Assembly: GCF_014836445.1 (NCBI RefSeq)
Contig: NZ_JACSQV010000001.1
Coordinates: forward strand, 263,999-327,998
DNA from: Cellulomonas avistercoris
Lineage (GTDB): Bacteria; Actinomycetota; Actinomycetes; Actinomycetales; Cellulomonadaceae
Length of the DNA: 64,000 bases
Direction of reading: 5' to 3'
In this document: one piece after another, positions 34,236 through 42,958 of the stretch
Position numbering within the stretch: position 1 is the first letter of the stretch
Layout of the letters: each line of letters begins with the position of its first letter
Program-made: the position numbers and the translations under genes
The notes under the pieces: generated by a model
The model's database searches: none
Told to the model about the DNA's origin: nothing
What the model saw: only the letters and a program-made list of their open reading frames with translations

Positions 34236-35081
34236 GTGACGATGGCGGCGGTCGCGGCGCACTTCGGCCGTGACGTCGAGCGGAGCCTGGCCAAGATCGC
34301 GGGGATCGTCGCGCACGCCCGCGAGCGCGGCGTCGACCTGCTGGTGCTGCCGGACGCGACGATCGGCGGGTACCTGCACGACCTGTACCACCCCGAGGGG
34401 GGTCCGCTGCCGCCGGTGGTGGGCCTGGACGGGCCGGAGGTCGCGGCGGTCGCGGCGCTGGCACGGGACATGGTGGTGTGCGTCGGGATCGCCGAGCGGG
34501 CCGGCCCGGGTGCGGGGGCGCGCTACAACACCGCGGTCGCCGTGCACGGCGACGGTGTGCTCGGGGTGCACCGCAAGGTGCACCTGCCGCTGGCGGAGAA
34601 CGAGGCGTACCGCGCGGGTGACGGGTTCGCGGCGTTCGACACCCCGCTGGGTCGGCTGGGGATGCTCATCGACTTCGACAAGACGTTCCCGGAGTCGGCG
34701 CGCACGCTCGCGCTGGACGGTGCGGTGGTGCTCGCGTGCCTGAGCGCGTGGCCCGCGAGCGTCACGGACCGCTCGGACCGCATCCGCAACGACCGGCAGG
34801 CGCACCTGTTCGACCTCTACGACTGCGCGCGGGCCGCGGAGAACCAGCTGTACGTGGTGTCGTCGAACCAGACGGGCGTGCTGGGGGGCCTGCGGTTCCT
34901 CGGGCAGGCCAAGGTGGTCGACCCTGCCGGGGAGATCGTCGCCAAGACGTGGGCGAAGGGCGGGCTGGCCGTGGCGACGGCCGACGTGCACGGGGACGTG
35001 GCCCGGGCGCGGCGGAGCATGCACCACCTGCGGGACCGTGCCGTCGGGGCGTACGCGCTCGGCGCGTACGCGCGGACCTGA
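34236..35081 (+). CDS. Nitrilase-fold protein lacking catalytic Glu and Cys (Nit1C paralogue)
   Basis: 281 aa from GTG 34236, chosen to align with the active paralogue; GTG 34233 and ATG 34242 are alternatives. It is clearly homologous to the nitrilase at 31661-32560 along its full length, including VHRKVH with Lys114 and the LSAWPAS and YVVSSNQTG blocks. The catalytic Glu is Asp40 (LPDATIGGY) and the catalytic Cys is Asp146 (MLIDFDKTFPE), both unambiguous codons (GAC). It therefore should not be a nitrilase by the thiol mechanism. Conservation of the rest of the pocket suggests a regulatory or scaffolding subunit, or a binding protein. It lies between the flavoprotein and the glycosyltransferase. 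Confidence 0.88.
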   Translation: MTMAAVAAHFGRDVERSLAKIAGIVAHARERGVDLLVLPDATIGGYLHDLYHPEGGPLPPVVGLDGPEVAAVAALARDMVVCVGIAERAGPGAGARYNTAVAVHGDGVLGVHRKVHLPLAENEAYRAGDGFAAFDTPLGRLGMLIDFDKTFPESARTLALDGAVVLACLSAWPASVTDRSDRIRNDRQAHLFDLYDCARAAENQLYVVSSNQTGVLGGLRFLGQAKVVDPAGEIVAKTWAKGGLAVATADVHGDVARARRSMHHLRDRAVGAYALGAYART

Positions 35082-35092
35082 GGGGAGGCGGC

Positions 35093-36265
35093 GTGCGGAT
35101 CGCGCAGATCACCTACTCCACCCGCCCGCGCGGCGGGGTGGTGCACACGCTCGCGCTGGCGGAGGCGCTGGCGCGGCGCGGGCACGACGTGACGGTGTGG
35201 ACGTTAGGCCGCGGTGGGGACGCGACCTTCTTCCGTCCCGTGGACCCGAGCGTGACGGTCCGCGTGGTGCCGTTCGCGCCGCGGGACGACGAGACGGTGG
35301 GCGCGCGCATCGTGCGGTCGATCCGGGTGATGGGTGCCGCGCTGGCCCGCGAGCGCGGGGCCGGTGCGGCGGACGTCGTGCACGCGCAGGACTGCATCTC
35401 GGCGAACGCGGCCGCGGCGGCCGGGGTGGACGTGGTGCGGACCGTCCACCACCTCGACGAGTTCACGACGCCGGAGCTGGTGCGCTGCCACGACCTGGCG
35501 GTGACGGCGCCCGTGGCGCGGCTGTGCGTGTCGCGGGCGGTGGCGCGCGAGGTGCACACCGCGTACGGGCTCACGCCGACGGTGATCCCCAACGGGGTCG
35601 ATGCCGCGCGGTTCGCGGCGGCGGCCGGTCCCGCGGGGGCGTCGGCCCGGCGGGCGTGGCAGGGGCGGCTCGGTGCGTACGTCCTGGCGCTGGGCGGCAT
35701 CGAGCCGCGCAAGGGGACGCTCGACCTGCTGGAGGCGTGCGCGGTGCTGCGTCGCACGCACCCGTCGGTGCGGCTCGTGCTGGGGGGCGGGGAGACGCTG
35801 TTCGACTACCGCCCGTACCGGGCGCGGTTCGAGCAGCGGGCGGCCGAGCTGGGCGTGGAGCCCGTGGTGCTCGGGACGCTCGCCGACGACGACGTGCCCC
35901 CGCTGGTGGCGGCGGCGTCGGTGCTGGCGATGGTGTCGACGAAGGAGGGTTTCGGGCTCGCGGCGATGGAGGGGCTCGCCGCGGGCGTCCCCGTGGTGGC
36001 GCGCGACCTGCCGGTGACGCGCGAGGTCTTCGGCGAGCACGTCGCGTACGGCAGCGACGTGCCGAGCATCGCCGCGGCGCTGTCCGACGCCCTGGACGGT
36101 GCGCGCGCGGCGGGTGCGGACGGGGGTCGTGCGCTGGCGGCGGGTCACTCGTGGGACGCCGCGGCCGCGGCCCACGAGCGGTTCTACCGGGCCGTCGTCG
36201 CGGAGGGGGGCGATGGTGGCGCGCCTGTCGATCTCGCGGGTCGTCAGCCGGCTGGCCGACGCTGA
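35093..36265 (+). CDS. GT4-type glycosyltransferase, MSMEG_0565 family
   Basis: 390 aa from GTG 35093 with GGGGAGG just upstream. GT-B fold: N-terminal IAQITYSTRPRGGVVHTLALAEAL, the middle RTVHHLDEFTTPELVRCHD, IPNGVDAARF, and the C-terminal nucleotide-sugar site STKEGFGLAAMEGLAAGVPVV. The family is restricted to clusters of this kind. It suggests that a pathway product or intermediate is glycosylated. It overlaps the following gene by 53 bases. Confidence 0.9.
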   Translation: MRIAQITYSTRPRGGVVHTLALAEALARRGHDVTVWTLGRGGDATFFRPVDPSVTVRVVPFAPRDDETVGARIVRSIRVMGAALARERGAGAADVVHAQDCISANAAAAAGVDVVRTVHHLDEFTTPELVRCHDLAVTAPVARLCVSRAVAREVHTAYGLTPTVIPNGVDAARFAAAAGPAGASARRAWQGRLGAYVLALGGIEPRKGTLDLLEACAVLRRTHPSVRLVLGGGETLFDYRPYRARFEQRAAELGVEPVVLGTLADDDVPPLVAAASVLAMVSTKEGFGLAAMEGLAAGVPVVARDLPVTREVFGEHVAYGSDVPSIAAALSDALDGARAAGADGGRALAAGHSWDAAAAAHERFYRAVVAEGGDGGAPVDLAGRQPAGRR

Positions 36266-37676
36266 CCCGGACCGCGTCGTCCTCGTCACGGCCGAGGAGA
36301 CACTGACCGCGCGCGAGCTGGACCGTCGCAGCAACCGGTACGCGCGCCACCTGCTGGCGCACGGGGTCGCGCGCGACGACCTGGTGACGGTGTCGCTGCC
36401 CAACGGCGCGGCGATGGTCGTGGTCTGCGTCGCGATCTGGAAGGCCGGCGCGACGCCCCAGCCCGTCGCGCCGGGTCGCACGCCGCGGGAGCTCGCGGCC
36501 GTCGTGCGCGTCGCCCGCCCGGCGGTGACGGTCGGGTGCGCGGTCGAGGGCGTGCCCGCGCTCGGCACGGAGCCCGGGGACGACCTGGACGACGGCCCGC
36601 TGCCGGACGCGTGGGCCCGGGCGTGGAAGGCCCCGACGTCGTCGGGCAGCACGGGCGCACCCAAGGTGGTCGTGGCTGCGGCGCCCGCGCTGCTCGACCC
36701 CGACGTGCCGGTCGCCGCGTTCCTGCCGCTGACCGCGACACAGCTGGTGAGCGGCCCGCTGACGCACTCGGCGACGTTCACGTACGCGTTCCGCGGCCTG
36801 CTGACGGGGCACCGGCTCGTGGTGCTGCCGCGGTTCGACGCCCGTGCGTGGCTCGACGCGGTCGAGCGCCACGGCGTGACGTGGGCGATGCTCGTGCCGA
36901 CGACGATGCACCGGCTGCTGCGGCTGCCGGCGGCGGAGCGCGACGTGCGCCGGCTGGCGTCGCTGCAGAGCGTCCTGCACCTGGGGTCCCCGTGCGCGCC
37001 GGACCTCAAGGAGCGGTTCCTCGACTGGCTGGGTCCCGAACGGGTCGTCGAGGTCTACGCGGGGTCGGAGTCCAACGGGCTGACGATGATCCGCGGCGAC
37101 GAGTGGCTGCGGCACCGCGGCAGCGTGGGCCGACCGGTCGGCGGCACGCAGGTGCGCGTGCTGCGCGACGACGGCACCCCGGCGCGGCCCGGCGAGACGG
37201 GGTTGGTGTGGCTGCGCCGCGGCGACTCCCCCACGTACCGCTACCTCGGCGCGCCCGGGCGGCGCACGGCCGACGGGTGGGACACGCTCGGGGACCTCGG
37301 GCACGTCGACGCCGACGGGTACCTGTGGATCACCGACCGCGACGACGACGTCGTCGTGCGGGGCGGCGAACGGGTCCACCCCGTCGAGGTGGAGCGCGTC
37401 CTGGAGCGGCACCCGGCGGTGCGGTCGGTCGCGGCCTACGGCGTGCCCGACGACGAGTACGGGCAGCACGTCGAGGCGGTCGCGGACGTCGGCGCGGCGG
37501 ACGTGGACGGTGCGACGCTGCGCGCCTTCGCCGCGGCGCACCTCGACGCGCCGCGGCGCCCGACGGTCGTGCACGTCGTGCGCGTCCCCGTGCGCGACGA
37601 CGCGGGCAAGGCGCGCCGGCGTGACCTCGCCGCGCGCGGACCGGCGGCTCTCGGCGCCACCGGTGGGGCGGCGTGA
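36213..37676 (+). CDS. AMP-dependent synthetase/ligase (ANL superfamily)
   Basis: 487 aa from ATG 36213, with GGAGGGGG just upstream, overlapping the glycosyltransferase by 53 bases. P-loop TSSGSTGAPK near residue 147, YAGSESNG, the adenylate motif GWDTLGDLGHVDADGYLWITDRDDDVVVRGGERVHPVEVE, and the C-terminal Lys in DDAGKARR that completes adenylation. It activates a carboxylate as an acyl-adenylate, normally for transfer to CoA or a carrier. No acyl carrier protein is in the cluster. It may act on the acid released by the nitrilase or on an acyl group for the GNAT partner; both are inferences. Confidence 0.88.
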   Translation: MVARLSISRVVSRLADADPDRVVLVTAEETLTARELDRRSNRYARHLLAHGVARDDLVTVSLPNGAAMVVVCVAIWKAGATPQPVAPGRTPRELAAVVRVARPAVTVGCAVEGVPALGTEPGDDLDDGPLPDAWARAWKAPTSSGSTGAPKVVVAAAPALLDPDVPVAAFLPLTATQLVSGPLTHSATFTYAFRGLLTGHRLVVLPRFDARAWLDAVERHGVTWAMLVPTTMHRLLRLPAAERDVRRLASLQSVLHLGSPCAPDLKERFLDWLGPERVVEVYAGSESNGLTMIRGDEWLRHRGSVGRPVGGTQVRVLRDDGTPARPGETGLVWLRRGDSPTYRYLGAPGRRTADGWDTLGDLGHVDADGYLWITDRDDDVVVRGGERVHPVEVERVLERHPAVRSVAAYGVPDDEYGQHVEAVADVGAADVDGATLRAFAAAHLDAPRRPTVVHVVRVPVRDDAGKARRRDLAARGPAALGATGGAA

Positions 37677-37742
37677 TCGGTCACAGGACGCTGCGGCGCG
37701 CCGGGGCGACGGCAGCGGCGTCTTCCGGACGCGACAGCAGCC

Positions 37743-37784
37743 GTTACCAATGGTTAGGTGCTGATCCGATGGTAACGTCGTCGC
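37743..37784 (+). promoter_or_regulatory. Promoter and candidate operator of the fic gene
   Basis: The inverted repeat GTTACCA (37743-37749) / TGGTAAC (37770-37776), with a third related TGGTTA at 37751-37756, is unusually AT-rich for this genome. TAACGT (37773-37778) fits a -10 box and ends six bases before the GTG start, so the transcript would be leaderless. The repeat straddles the -35 to -10 region, where a bound protein would block polymerase. The Fic protein itself has a winged-HTH and is the obvious candidate. Confidence 0.55.
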
Positions 37785-38990
37785 GTGGCAACGGATCGGG
37801 CGAGGTCGACCGGCGGCTGGCCCACGTTCTCGACCGAGACGGTGCCGTGGGAGCCTGCGGACACGGGCTACGGACCGCGCGCCTCTCGCAGCGCCCACGC
37901 CGGCAGCTACGAGGCCGCCGTGCCGCCGCGCATCGCCGACGCCCCCGTCCATCTGCCGTCCGCCACGGCCGCGCTCGTCGCGGAGGCGTCCGCCGAGGTC
38001 GCGCGCTTCGACGGTGAGACGCACGCCGCCACCACGTCGTTCGCCGCCCTGCTGCTGCGCACCGAGGCGGCCAGCTCCTCCCAGATCGAGAACCTCACGT
38101 CGTCCCCCCGTGCGGTCGCGCTGGCCGAGCTCGGGCGACGCGGCCGCGCGAACGCGGACGAGATCGTCGCCAACGTGACGGCGATGACCCAGGCGCTGCA
38201 GGTCGCCGACCGGCTGGACGGCGCCGCGGTCCTCGCGATGCACCGCGCCCTGATGATCGGCCACCTGCCGGCCGCTGCGGGACGCTGGCGCGACCAGCAG
38301 GTCTGGATCGGCGGCACCTCGCGCAGCCCTCATGGCGCCGCCTACGTCGCACCCGTGCACCACCGCGTCCCCGAGGCCATCGACGACCTCACCGCGTTCA
38401 TGGCCCGCGACGACGTCCCGCTGCTCGCGCAGGCCGCGCTGACGCACGCCCAGTTCGAGGCGATCCACCCCTTCCCCGACGGCAACGGCCGCACCGGGCG
38501 CGCGCTCCTGCACGCCCAGCTGCGCCACGGGGGCCTGACGCGCGAGGCGATCGTCCCCGTCTCCGCGGGGCTCCTCACCGACACCGACCGGTACTTCGAG
38601 GCCCTCACCGCCTACCGCGACGGGGACGTCGAGGCCGTCGTCACCGAGGTGGCCCAGGCGGTGTTCCCCGCCCTGGCGAGCTCGCGCCGCCTCATCGCCG
38701 ACGTCACGGAGGCGCGCGCCGCCTGGGGCGAGCGGATCCGGGCACGACGCGGCGCCGCCGCGTGGGCACTGGCGGACCTGGTGACGACCCGTCCGGTGGT
38801 CGACGCGCGCCTGGCCGCCGAGCGGCTCGGTGTCTCGACCGTCAACGCCCAGGTCGCGATCGAACGCCTCGTCGAGGCCGGCGTGCTCGAGCAGATCGGC
38901 AACGGCACCCGGGACCGGGTGTGGCAGGCCGGTGACGTGCTCGCCGCGATGGAACGGTTCGCCGACAGGTCGCACCGCCGGACCTGGTGA
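37785..38990 (+). CDS. Fic-domain protein with inhibitory motif and C-terminal winged HTH
   Basis: 401 aa from GTG 37785. Fic active site HPFPDGNGRTGR with catalytic His228, so it should transfer AMP to target hydroxyls. An N-terminal inhibitory helix motif (S/T)xxxE(G/N) is present as SSQIEN with Glu102, so the enzyme is probably self-inhibited. The region about 325-375 (WALADLVTTRPVVDARLAAERLGVS and following) is a winged HTH. Such Fic-HTH proteins are common single genes; no paired antitoxin gene lies alongside. Autoregulation through the promoter repeat is inferred. Confidence 0.92.
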   Translation: MATDRARSTGGWPTFSTETVPWEPADTGYGPRASRSAHAGSYEAAVPPRIADAPVHLPSATAALVAEASAEVARFDGETHAATTSFAALLLRTEAASSSQIENLTSSPRAVALAELGRRGRANADEIVANVTAMTQALQVADRLDGAAVLAMHRALMIGHLPAAAGRWRDQQVWIGGTSRSPHGAAYVAPVHHRVPEAIDDLTAFMARDDVPLLAQAALTHAQFEAIHPFPDGNGRTGRALLHAQLRHGGLTREAIVPVSAGLLTDTDRYFEALTAYRDGDVEAVVTEVAQAVFPALASSRRLIADVTEARAAWGERIRARRGAAAWALADLVTTRPVVDARLAAERLGVSTVNAQVAIERLVEAGVLEQIGNGTRDRVWQAGDVLAAMERFADRSHRRTW

Positions 38991-39007
38991 CGCCCGGGCC
39001 CGGTGCC

Positions 39008-39047
39008 CCTGGCCTGCCCTGCACCTGGCCTGCCCTGCACCTGGCCA
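39008..39047. repeat. 16-bp tandem repeat (2.5 copies)
   Basis: Unit CCTGGCCTGCCCTGCA occurs at 39008-39023 and 39024-39039, followed by a partial copy to 39047. It lies between the fic stop and the universal stress protein gene. No function is apparent. Confidence 0.8.
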
Positions 39048-39144
39048 CGCCGTGCGCGTGGGCACAAGGTCCCCGCCCGCGAGCGCCCCACGGAGAGACC
39101 CTGGAGAGGAACAGGACATCAGGGACTCGACCGAGGAGGCGGTC

Positions 39145-40008
39145 ATGGCGGAGAACGGAACGGTCGTCATCGCGCTCGACGGTGGCGAGCACAGCAGGGC
39201 GACCCTGGACTGGGGCCTGAAGGAGGCGGACCTGCGCGGCGCGGACGTGCTGCTCGTCCGCTGCTGGCAGGAGCCGAGCGAGATCACGCCGTGGGGCTAC
39301 TACCCCGTGACCGGCGACTGGGGGTTCGGCGAGGAGGCCCAGCGGTACCTCGAGAAGGAGCAGGCACGGGCCGTCGCCGAGCGGCCGGGCCGCCGCGTCG
39401 CCGCGCGGCTCGTGCAGGGGCCCGCGGTGCCCGCGCTGCGCCACGCCGCTGCCGGCGCGCAGCTGCTGGTCGTGGGCGCGTGCTCGCTGCGCTCCGGCGA
39501 CCGCCTGGGTGGCATCGCGTCGCACCTCGCCGCGCACGCGCCGACGTCCGTCGCCGTGGTGCGCCGGCAGGTGAGGGAGTCGCACGCACCCGTCCTCGTC
39601 GGCGTCGACGGCTCCGCGACGTCCTTCGTCGCCGCCCGTGACGCCGCGCGGGAGGCCGCGCTGCGCGGCGCGCCGCTGGTCGTGCTGCACGCGCGGCGGA
39701 CCGTCGCGGACCCGTACGGCACGCACACCCCGGCGCCCGCGGCCGTCGGGCCGCAGGACCCCGTCCGCGTCGCGGCCGACATCCTGGCCGCCGAGCTGCG
39801 CGCCGAGCACCCCGACCTGCAGGTCGACGTCGAGCTCGTCGACGACGACCCCGCGCACGCGCTCGTCGAGCGGTCCAAGGACGCCGGTCTGGTCGTCGTG
39901 GGGTGCCGCGGTCTCGACGCGTTCCGCGGCATGCTGCTCGGATCCGTCAGCCACGAGGTGCTGCGCCACGCGGCGTGCCCGGTGCTGGTCGCGCGCGAGG
40001 CGTCCTGA
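39145..40008 (+). CDS. Universal stress protein, tandem UspA domains
   Basis: 287 aa; ATG 39145 with GAGGAGG five bases upstream. Two Usp domains, about 5-140 and 150-287. The second ends in the ATP-binding GCRGLDAFRGMLLGSVSHEVLRHAACPVLVAR; the first has a looser version (GACSLRSGDRLGGIASHLAAHAPTSVAVVR). Tandem Usp proteins are common in actinobacteria and respond to hypoxia or starvation. It is monocistronic, with a strong terminator 41 bases downstream. Confidence 0.92.
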   Translation: MAENGTVVIALDGGEHSRATLDWGLKEADLRGADVLLVRCWQEPSEITPWGYYPVTGDWGFGEEAQRYLEKEQARAVAERPGRRVAARLVQGPAVPALRHAAAGAQLLVVGACSLRSGDRLGGIASHLAAHAPTSVAVVRRQVRESHAPVLVGVDGSATSFVAARDAAREAALRGAPLVVLHARRTVADPYGTHTPAPAAVGPQDPVRVAADILAAELRAEHPDLQVDVELVDDDPAHALVERSKDAGLVVVGCRGLDAFRGMLLGSVSHEVLRHAACPVLVAREAS

Positions 40009-40049
40009 GGCCTGCGGCTCCTCCGGCCCGTCCGGGCCCTGGACGTGCG

Positions 40050-40081
40050 AGAGGCCGTCCGCGATCTCGCGGACGGCCTCT
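40050..40081. terminator. Terminator after the universal stress protein gene
   Basis: A perfect 14-bp stem (40050-40063 with 40068-40081) with a four-base loop lies between the plus-strand stress-protein gene and the minus-strand tRNA, so it can act on both transcripts. Confidence 0.8.
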
Positions 40082-40096
40082 GCTACGTGGTCGACG

Positions 40097-40170
<74 letters not shown>

Positions 40171-40271
40171 TCGGCCCCCGCAGGAACCTCGAAGACTCTA
40201 TCGCACCCGACGCCGCTCCCCCGACCACATCGCGGTGCCGGGCGCGTCACGCGCACCTCGTCGCACCTGCG

Positions 40272-41330
40272 TCACGCGCTCGCGTCGCGCTCCTCGCGCC
40301 GCCGCCGCAGGACCTCGAGCTCGGCACCGACGACCCCGAGCACCAGCAGGTCGACGAGCAGGCCCCACGACGCGTCCCACTGCGAGAGCCGGAACAAAAA
40401 GAATTGCGTCACCAGCAGGCTCACGAGCACCGCGCGGCGGAACCACAGGTAGCCGTCGACGGCGTCGTGCCGGACGCGCACGAGCCCCACCCCGGCCAGC
40501 ACGACGCTCGCCGCGCCTGCGACGAGCGCACCGGCGACCACCCAGCCCGGGGACCGGTCGCCGCCCCACCACCGGACCACGGCGCCGGTGACGGTGACAC
40601 CGGACGTGCCGACGAGCACCGCGACGGCCAGCCACGGCACGAACCGCGCCCGCACCATCGTGTGCAGCACGCGCACGACGGCCGAGGCGACGAGCCCCAC
40701 GGGGTCGGGCAGCTCGGCGTGGTCCTCCTCGATGCTCCGCAGCAGCGCGCGCGTCTCCCGCGCACCGGGGACGTCGCCCGCATCGGCCAGGCGCGCCTCC
40801 GCACGGTGCCGGGCCGTGGGCGTGAACCCACCGACGACGCCCGCCACGGCCTCGTCCACGGCCCCCGCGAGCGCCTCGCGCGGATCGCGCGGGCGCCGGC
40901 CGTGCAGCGTGTCGGCGACGAGGCCCAGACCGACGACCGTCGCGTAGATGATGGCGGCCGTCGGCTCGTAGAAGTAGTCGTTGTCCGACGTGACGAACTT
41001 GCCGACCTCGTCGACGAACAGCCCGAACCCGATGCCGCCGACCAGCGCGCCCAGCGGACGCAGCGAGGGTCCGACGAACGACAGCAGCAGCACGAACGCC
41101 ACCGCCATGAGCAGACCGCCCCACAGCACGTGGGCGATGTGCAGGCCGGAGCCGCCGAGCTGCGGGTAACCGGTCGCCGCCAGCAGCGCCCGCGTCAGCA
41201 GGACCGTGGCGGCCGTCGCGACGAGGAACGTGGCCAGGTGCCGGGGGCCGCGAGGGTCCCGCGGCAGGCCGAGGCGCAGCATGGCGTGCGTCGCCGCACG
41301 CGCGGGGTCCTCGGGCGCCCGGGCTCTCAC
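40272..41330 (-). CDS. Polytopic membrane protein of unknown function
   Basis: 352 aa from GTG 41330, seven bases after the der stop. About eight hydrophobic segments, four in the first 140 residues and the rest after residue 215, with a soluble charged segment between (about 140-210). GGIGFGLFVDEVGKFVT and DNDYFYEPTAA stand out as a conserved-looking block between helices. I do not recognise the family. Tight spacing makes it the last gene of the ctaB-to-der block. Confidence 0.75.
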   Translation of the reverse strand: MRARAPEDPARAATHAMLRLGLPRDPRGPRHLATFLVATAATVLLTRALLAATGYPQLGGSGLHIAHVLWGGLLMAVAFVLLLSFVGPSLRPLGALVGGIGFGLFVDEVGKFVTSDNDYFYEPTAAIIYATVVGLGLVADTLHGRRPRDPREALAGAVDEAVAGVVGGFTPTARHRAEARLADAGDVPGARETRALLRSIEEDHAELPDPVGLVASAVVRVLHTMVRARFVPWLAVAVLVGTSGVTVTGAVVRWWGGDRSPGWVVAGALVAGAASVVLAGVGLVRVRHDAVDGYLWFRRAVLVSLLVTQFFLFRLSQWDASWGLLVDLLVLGVVGAELEVLRRRREERDASA

Positions 41331-41337
41331 CCTCGCG

Positions 41338-42879
41338 TCACCTCTTGCGCTTCTCGCGGACGCGCACCGAGATCGTGATGGGCGTGCCCTCGAACCCGAA
41401 GGTCTCGCGCAGGCGGCGCTCGATGAACCGGCGGTACGTCGGCTCGAGGAACCCGCTGGCGAAGATGACGAAGCGCGGCGGGCGCGTCGAGGCCTGGGTG
41501 GCGAACAGGATGCGCGGCTGCTTGCCGCCGCGCAGCGGGTGCGGGTGCGCCGAGACGAGCTCGCCGAGGAAGGCGTTGAGACGTCCCGTGGAGATGCGGG
41601 TGTCCCACGAGGCCAGCGACCGCTCGAGTGCCGGCACGAGCCGGTCGGTGTGCCACCCGGTGCGCGCCGAGACGTTGACGCGGGGCGCCCACTGCACCTG
41701 GACGAGCTGCTGCTCGATCTCGCGCTCGAGGTAGGGACGGCGGTCGTCGTCCATGAGGTCCCACTTGTTGTACGCGACGACCAGCGCGCGGCCCGCGTCG
41801 ATGACGTGCTGCACGATGCGGATGTCCTGCTCCGTCATGGGCGCCGAGGCGTCGACGAGCACGACCGCGACCTCGGCCTTCTCGATGGCCGCCTGGGTGC
41901 GCAGCGAGGCGTAGAAGTCGGCGCCGGACGTCTGGTGCACGCGGCGGCGGATGCCGGCGGTGTCGACGAAGACCCACGGCTTGCCACCGAGCGCGACCAG
42001 CTCGTCGACGGGGTCACGCGTGGTGCCGGCGACGTCGTCGACGACGACGCGCTCGGAACCGACGACCTTGTTCAGCAGCGAGGACTTGCCGACGTTGGGG
42101 CGACCGACCAGCGCGACGCGGCGCGGACCGTCCGGCAGGGGCGTGGCGTGCGCCGAGACCCTGGGCAGCGCGGCCATCGCGGCGTCGAGCAGGTCACCCG
42201 TGCCGCGGCCGTGCAGGGCCGAGATGGGGTGCGGCTGGCCGAGCCCCAGGGACCACAGCGCGGCTGCGTCGGCCTCGACCGCGGGGCCGTCGACCTTGTT
42301 GGCGACGAGCACGACGGGCTTGCCCGAGCGGCGCAGCAGGCGCACGACCTGCTCGTCGGTGTCGGTGGAGCCGACGGTCGCGTCCACGACGAACAGCACG
42401 GCGTCGGCGAGCTCGATCGCGACCTCCGCCTGCTGGGCGACCGCCTTGTGGATGCCCGCGACGTCGACCTCCCAGCCGCCGGTGTCGACGAGCGTGAAGC
42501 GCCGGCCCGACCACTCGGCGGGGTAGCTGACGCGGTCGCGCGTGACGCCGGGGTTGTCCTCGACGACGGCCTCGCGACGGCCGATGATGCGGTTGACCAG
42601 GGTCGACTTGCCGACGTTCGGGCGTCCGACGACGGCGAGGACCGGCAGCGTCGTGGGGATCTCGCGGTCGTCGCCGTCGGTGCCGTCACCCTCGAGGAGG
42701 GCGAGGTCCTCGTCGGCGAGGTCGTACTCGGCGAGGCCGGCGAGCAGGGCCCGCTCACGCGCCGCGTCGTCGACGCCGTCGGCGTCCGACGCGTCCGCGG
42801 CCGGGGCCGCGGCGGGGTCGGCGGGGTCGACCCGGTGGTCGTCCGAGGCGTGCGTCGTGGTGGCGTCCGGCTGCTCCAT
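41338..42879 (-). CDS. der: Ribosome-assembly GTPase Der (EngA)
   Basis: 513 aa from ATG 42879. Two tandem GTPase domains: G1 motifs [15 protein letters not shown] and [16 protein letters not shown]3 DTGGWE and DTAGIR, G4 NKVD and NKWD; then the C-terminal KH-like domain ending RVREKRKR. The first 75 residues are an acidic, Asp/Ala-rich extension typical of actinobacterial Der. It acts in 50S subunit maturation. It belongs to the cmk-plsC-der segment of the long minus-strand block. Confidence 0.96.
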   Translation of the reverse strand: MEQPDATTTHASDDHRVDPADPAAAPAADASDADGVDDAARERALLAGLAEYDLADEDLALLEGDGTDGDDREIPTTLPVLAVVGRPNVGKSTLVNRIIGRREAVVEDNPGVTRDRVSYPAEWSGRRFTLVDTGGWEVDVAGIHKAVAQQAEVAIELADAVLFVVDATVGSTDTDEQVVRLLRRSGKPVVLVANKVDGPAVEADAAALWSLGLGQPHPISALHGRGTGDLLDAAMAALPRVSAHATPLPDGPRRVALVGRPNVGKSSLLNKVVGSERVVVDDVAGTTRDPVDELVALGGKPWVFVDTAGIRRRVHQTSGADFYASLRTQAAIEKAEVAVVLVDASAPMTEQDIRIVQHVIDAGRALVVAYNKWDLMDDDRRPYLEREIEQQLVQVQWAPRVNVSARTGWHTDRLVPALERSLASWDTRISTGRLNAFLGELVSAHPHPLRGGKQPRILFATQASTRPPRFVIFASGFLEPTYRRFIERRLRETFGFEGTPITISVRVREKRKR

Positions 42880-42958
42880 GCGCCCATTGTCCCCCGCCGC
42901 GCGCGCCCGTCCTGCCAACCGCCGCCCCGCACGCCCCCGTGCGCGGTGTCCCGCGCCC

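Noticed and set aside
37785..38990. Fic gene as half of a toxin-antitoxin pair
   Set aside because: No small antitoxin gene adjoins it; the inhibitory motif is in the protein itself.
35571..39287. Minus-strand frame of over 1,200 codons across the glycosyltransferase, ligase and fic genes
   Set aside because: No domains, extreme Arg/Ala/Pro composition, and it crosses three well-supported genes and the fic promoter.
40272..41330. Calling the membrane protein a rhomboid protease or a transporter
   Set aside because: No Gly-x-Ser/His pair of rhomboids and no transporter signature could be found, so it is left as unknown.
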